Positions 4,419 through 5,802 of a DNA stretch of 5,802 bases are shown here, piece after piece. This stretch comes from Chitinophaga pinensis (GTDB lineage Bacteria; Bacteroidota; Bacteroidia; SXHM01). The notes under the pieces were generated by a model, which saw only the letters and a list, made by a program, of their open reading frames with translations, ran no database searches and was not told where the DNA came from. Position 1 is the first letter of the stretch, and each line of letters begins with the position of its first letter. Both the position numbers and the translations under genes were made by a program. The DNA is taken from contig CAMDBK010000202.1 in NCBI GenBank assembly GCA_945889235.1, positions 1-5,802 of the forward strand, given 5' to 3'.

Positions 4419-5695
4419 TCAATAAAATCTTGCGGACGAAAATAACGATTATTGGAAGCGGCAAGTAATTTTTCAAGTCCCTCAACAACCTGTTGTGTTG
4501 CGCCCCTTTTTGAATTCATGAATTCTGTAATCCTGTCTTTAACAACCTGAACACTGCCTTTGACAAAAAACAAATCAGTAATTTTATTATTTAACTGACG
4601 GAATTTTTCAATAGGAAATGCCATACCCAGATTTACCATTTCAACTGCTTCAGTAAATTTTTGATAATTAGGTCCTATAATTACAGGTATTGAAAATGCA
4701 GCAGGCTCAAGGATATTGTGTATTCCTTTTCCGAAGCCACCGCCCACATAAGCCAAATCTCCGTAGCGATATACCTGCGACAAAATTCCCATGTTGTCGA
4801 TTATCAACGCTTCTGCTTTGTAAATATTCTCTTCATTCGCCTGCGAAAAGCGCAAAGCAGGAACCGGAATATTTTCCATCAAATCGGAAATATGTTTTTC
4901 ATCAATTTCATGTGGAGCAATAATGAATTTCATTGTGCCTTTTCTTTTCTTCATCAGTTCAATCATGTTACGCTCATCTTCTTTCCAGCTGCTGCCGGCA
5001 ACAATAGTAGTTTTGCCAGCCTTAAATTTTTCTATTAACGGAAAATCTATTCTTTGTTCAGCAATTTGCATTACCCTATCGTAGCGCGTATCACCGCATA
5101 GCTTGGCATTATTAACTTTAGCTTTGCTCAGTAATCTGCGTGAGTTTTCGTCCTGAACATAAATAATATTTATGCGCGACAAAATTTTCAAAAACCATTC
5201 GCCATACTCCTGAAAAAAATATTGGTCTCTTCTGAAAACTGCTGAATACACAACCGTTGGAATAGATTGCGTTTTTAATTCACGCAGGTAATTAAACCAG
5301 AAATCATATTTTGTAAAAACCGCTATTGAAGGTTTTATTAAATCAATAAATCTCTTTGAATTCGCTGCTGTATCAGCTGGAAGATAAAAAACATAATCGG
5401 CACCCGGATAATTTTTTCGCACATCATAACCCGAAGGCGAGAAGAATGTGAGCAGTATTTTATATTCCTGATTTCGTTTCCTAAAAAGTTCCATTACAGG
5501 TTTTGCCTGCTCAAACTCACCAAGTGAAGCGCAATGAAACCATGCAATTTTTTCTCCTGATTTTACGCTGCTTTCTATTTCTTCAAACAGATTTTTTCTT
5601 CCTTCAATCCATCTTCGTGCTTTACTGTTCCAAAGAGCTACAACGCGAATGGAAAACGTATAAACTAAAATTGCAAGATTGTATAAGTAACTCAT
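4415..5695 (-). CDS. waaA: 3-deoxy-D-manno-octulosonic acid (KDO) transferase
   Basis: A complete 426-residue GT-B glycosyltransferase of normal WaaA/KdtA length. It transfers KDO from CMP-KDO to the lipid A precursor at the cytoplasmic face of the inner membrane. Residues 1-22 form a hydrophobic N-terminal anchor. The N-terminal domain shows WFHCASLGEFEQAKPV (52-67; Glu60 corresponds to the proposed catalytic base), LTFFSPSGYD (82-91), YLPAD (104-108), and DFWFNYL (131-137). The C-terminal domain shows GDTRYDRV (201-208), AGSSWKEDE (233-241), PHE (261-263), and YVGGGFGKGIHNILEPAAF (316-334), with the G-x-HN-x-LE CMP-KDO-binding signature (His326, Glu330). The number of KDO residues added cannot be read from sequence. 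The stop overlaps the murB start by 4 nt, and the gene starts 17 bp after the preceding gene, so all are likely one transcript. The gene is also known as kdtA. Confidence 0.97.
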   Translation of the reverse strand: MSYLYNLAILVYTFSIRVVALWNSKARRWIEGRKNLFEEIESSVKSGEKIAWFHCASLGEFEQAKPVMELFRKRNQEYKILLTFFSPSGYDVRKNYPGADYVFYLPADTAANSKRFIDLIKPSIAVFTKYDFWFNYLRELKTQSIPTVVYSAVFRRDQYFFQEYGEWFLKILSRINIIYVQDENSRRLLSKAKVNNAKLCGDTRYDRVMQIAEQRIDFPLIEKFKAGKTTIVAGSSWKEDERNMIELMKKRKGTMKFIIAPHEIDEKHISDLMENIPVPALRFSQANEENIYKAEALIIDNMGILSQVYRYGDLAYVGGGFGKGIHNILEPAAFSIPVIIGPNYQKFTEAVEMVNLGMAFPIEKFRQLNNKITDLFFVKGSVQVVKDRITEFMNSKRGATQQVVEGLEKLLAASNNRYFRPQDFIE

Positions 5696-5712
5696 TTACT
5701 AAACCAAAGAAC

Positions 5713-5802
5713 TCAATAATAATAAGTCTTTCCGGCACGTTTGTAAAACGGAATAATAAATCCTATACGTATGCCAAAAAGCACATCATAACGGCTTTTG
5801 GT
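5713..5802 (-). CDS. C-terminal end of a probable outer-membrane beta-barrel protein
   Basis: An open frame enters from the right edge and stops at TGA (5715-5713), giving 29 visible residues beginning TKSRYDVLFGIRIG and ending FYKRAGKTYYY. The alternating hydrophobic/polar pattern (VLFGIRIGFIIPFY) and the run of terminal tyrosines resemble the last strand of outer-membrane barrels, whose final residue is usually aromatic. Only 17 bp separate it from waaA on the same strand, the bases continue a coding-like frame to the window edge, and no terminator-like hairpin intervenes, so it is probably the upstream member of the waaA-murB operon. The fragment is too short for a family name; an inner-membrane or soluble protein cannot be excluded. 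Confidence 0.6.
   Translation of the reverse strand, partial: TKSRYDVLFGIRIGFIIPFYKRAGKTYYY

Noticed and set aside
3540..5038. Several plus-strand open frames opposite murB and waaA
   Set aside because: They are antisense to two unmistakable essential enzymes; no credible start context or domain was seen.

Overview
The window looks like an ordinary chromosomal stretch of an AT-rich member of the Bacteroidota. The supports are: start codons preceded by A-rich leaders rather than Shine-Dalgarno sequences; a SurA-like chaperone next to a MoxR ATPase; a lipoprotein of the small Bacteroidota type; a MurB that stops directly after its last conserved glutamate motif; and a WaaA (KDO transferase), which implies a Gram-negative lipid A/KDO envelope. 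I cannot place the organism below phylum.

Left part (1-2038, + strand): the C-terminal end of a periplasmic SurA/PpiC-type peptidyl-prolyl isomerase, then a complete MoxR-family AAA+ ATPase, then a small lipoprotein with a His/Asp/Glu-rich insert. Middle (2065-2839): a short stand-alone Smr-domain protein on the minus strand, divergent from a Bcp-type thiol peroxidase on the plus strand. Right part (2853-5802, - strand): a compact probable operon read right to left. It holds the last 29 codons of a probable outer-membrane beta-barrel protein, then waaA (lipid A KDO transferase), then murB (peptidoglycan precursor reductase) overlapping waaA by 4 nt, then a secreted cysteine-containing protein with an ankyrin-like C-terminus.

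Functionally the window is dominated by the cell envelope: outer-membrane protein folding (SurA-like), the LPS core (WaaA), peptidoglycan (MurB), and two exported proteins of unknown role. Bcp and Smr are housekeeping stress/nucleic-acid genes. There is no CRISPR array, transposase, phage gene, tRNA or rRNA. No gene-free stretch exceeds 100 bp.

I do not see a new multi-gene system. The most distinctive signal is non-coding: a degenerate 7-bp tandem repeat (AGCYNNN) fills the spacers in front of moxR and bcp. It comprises 17 units in three blocks, can fold into hairpins, and has a possible two-unit remnant in a third spacer.
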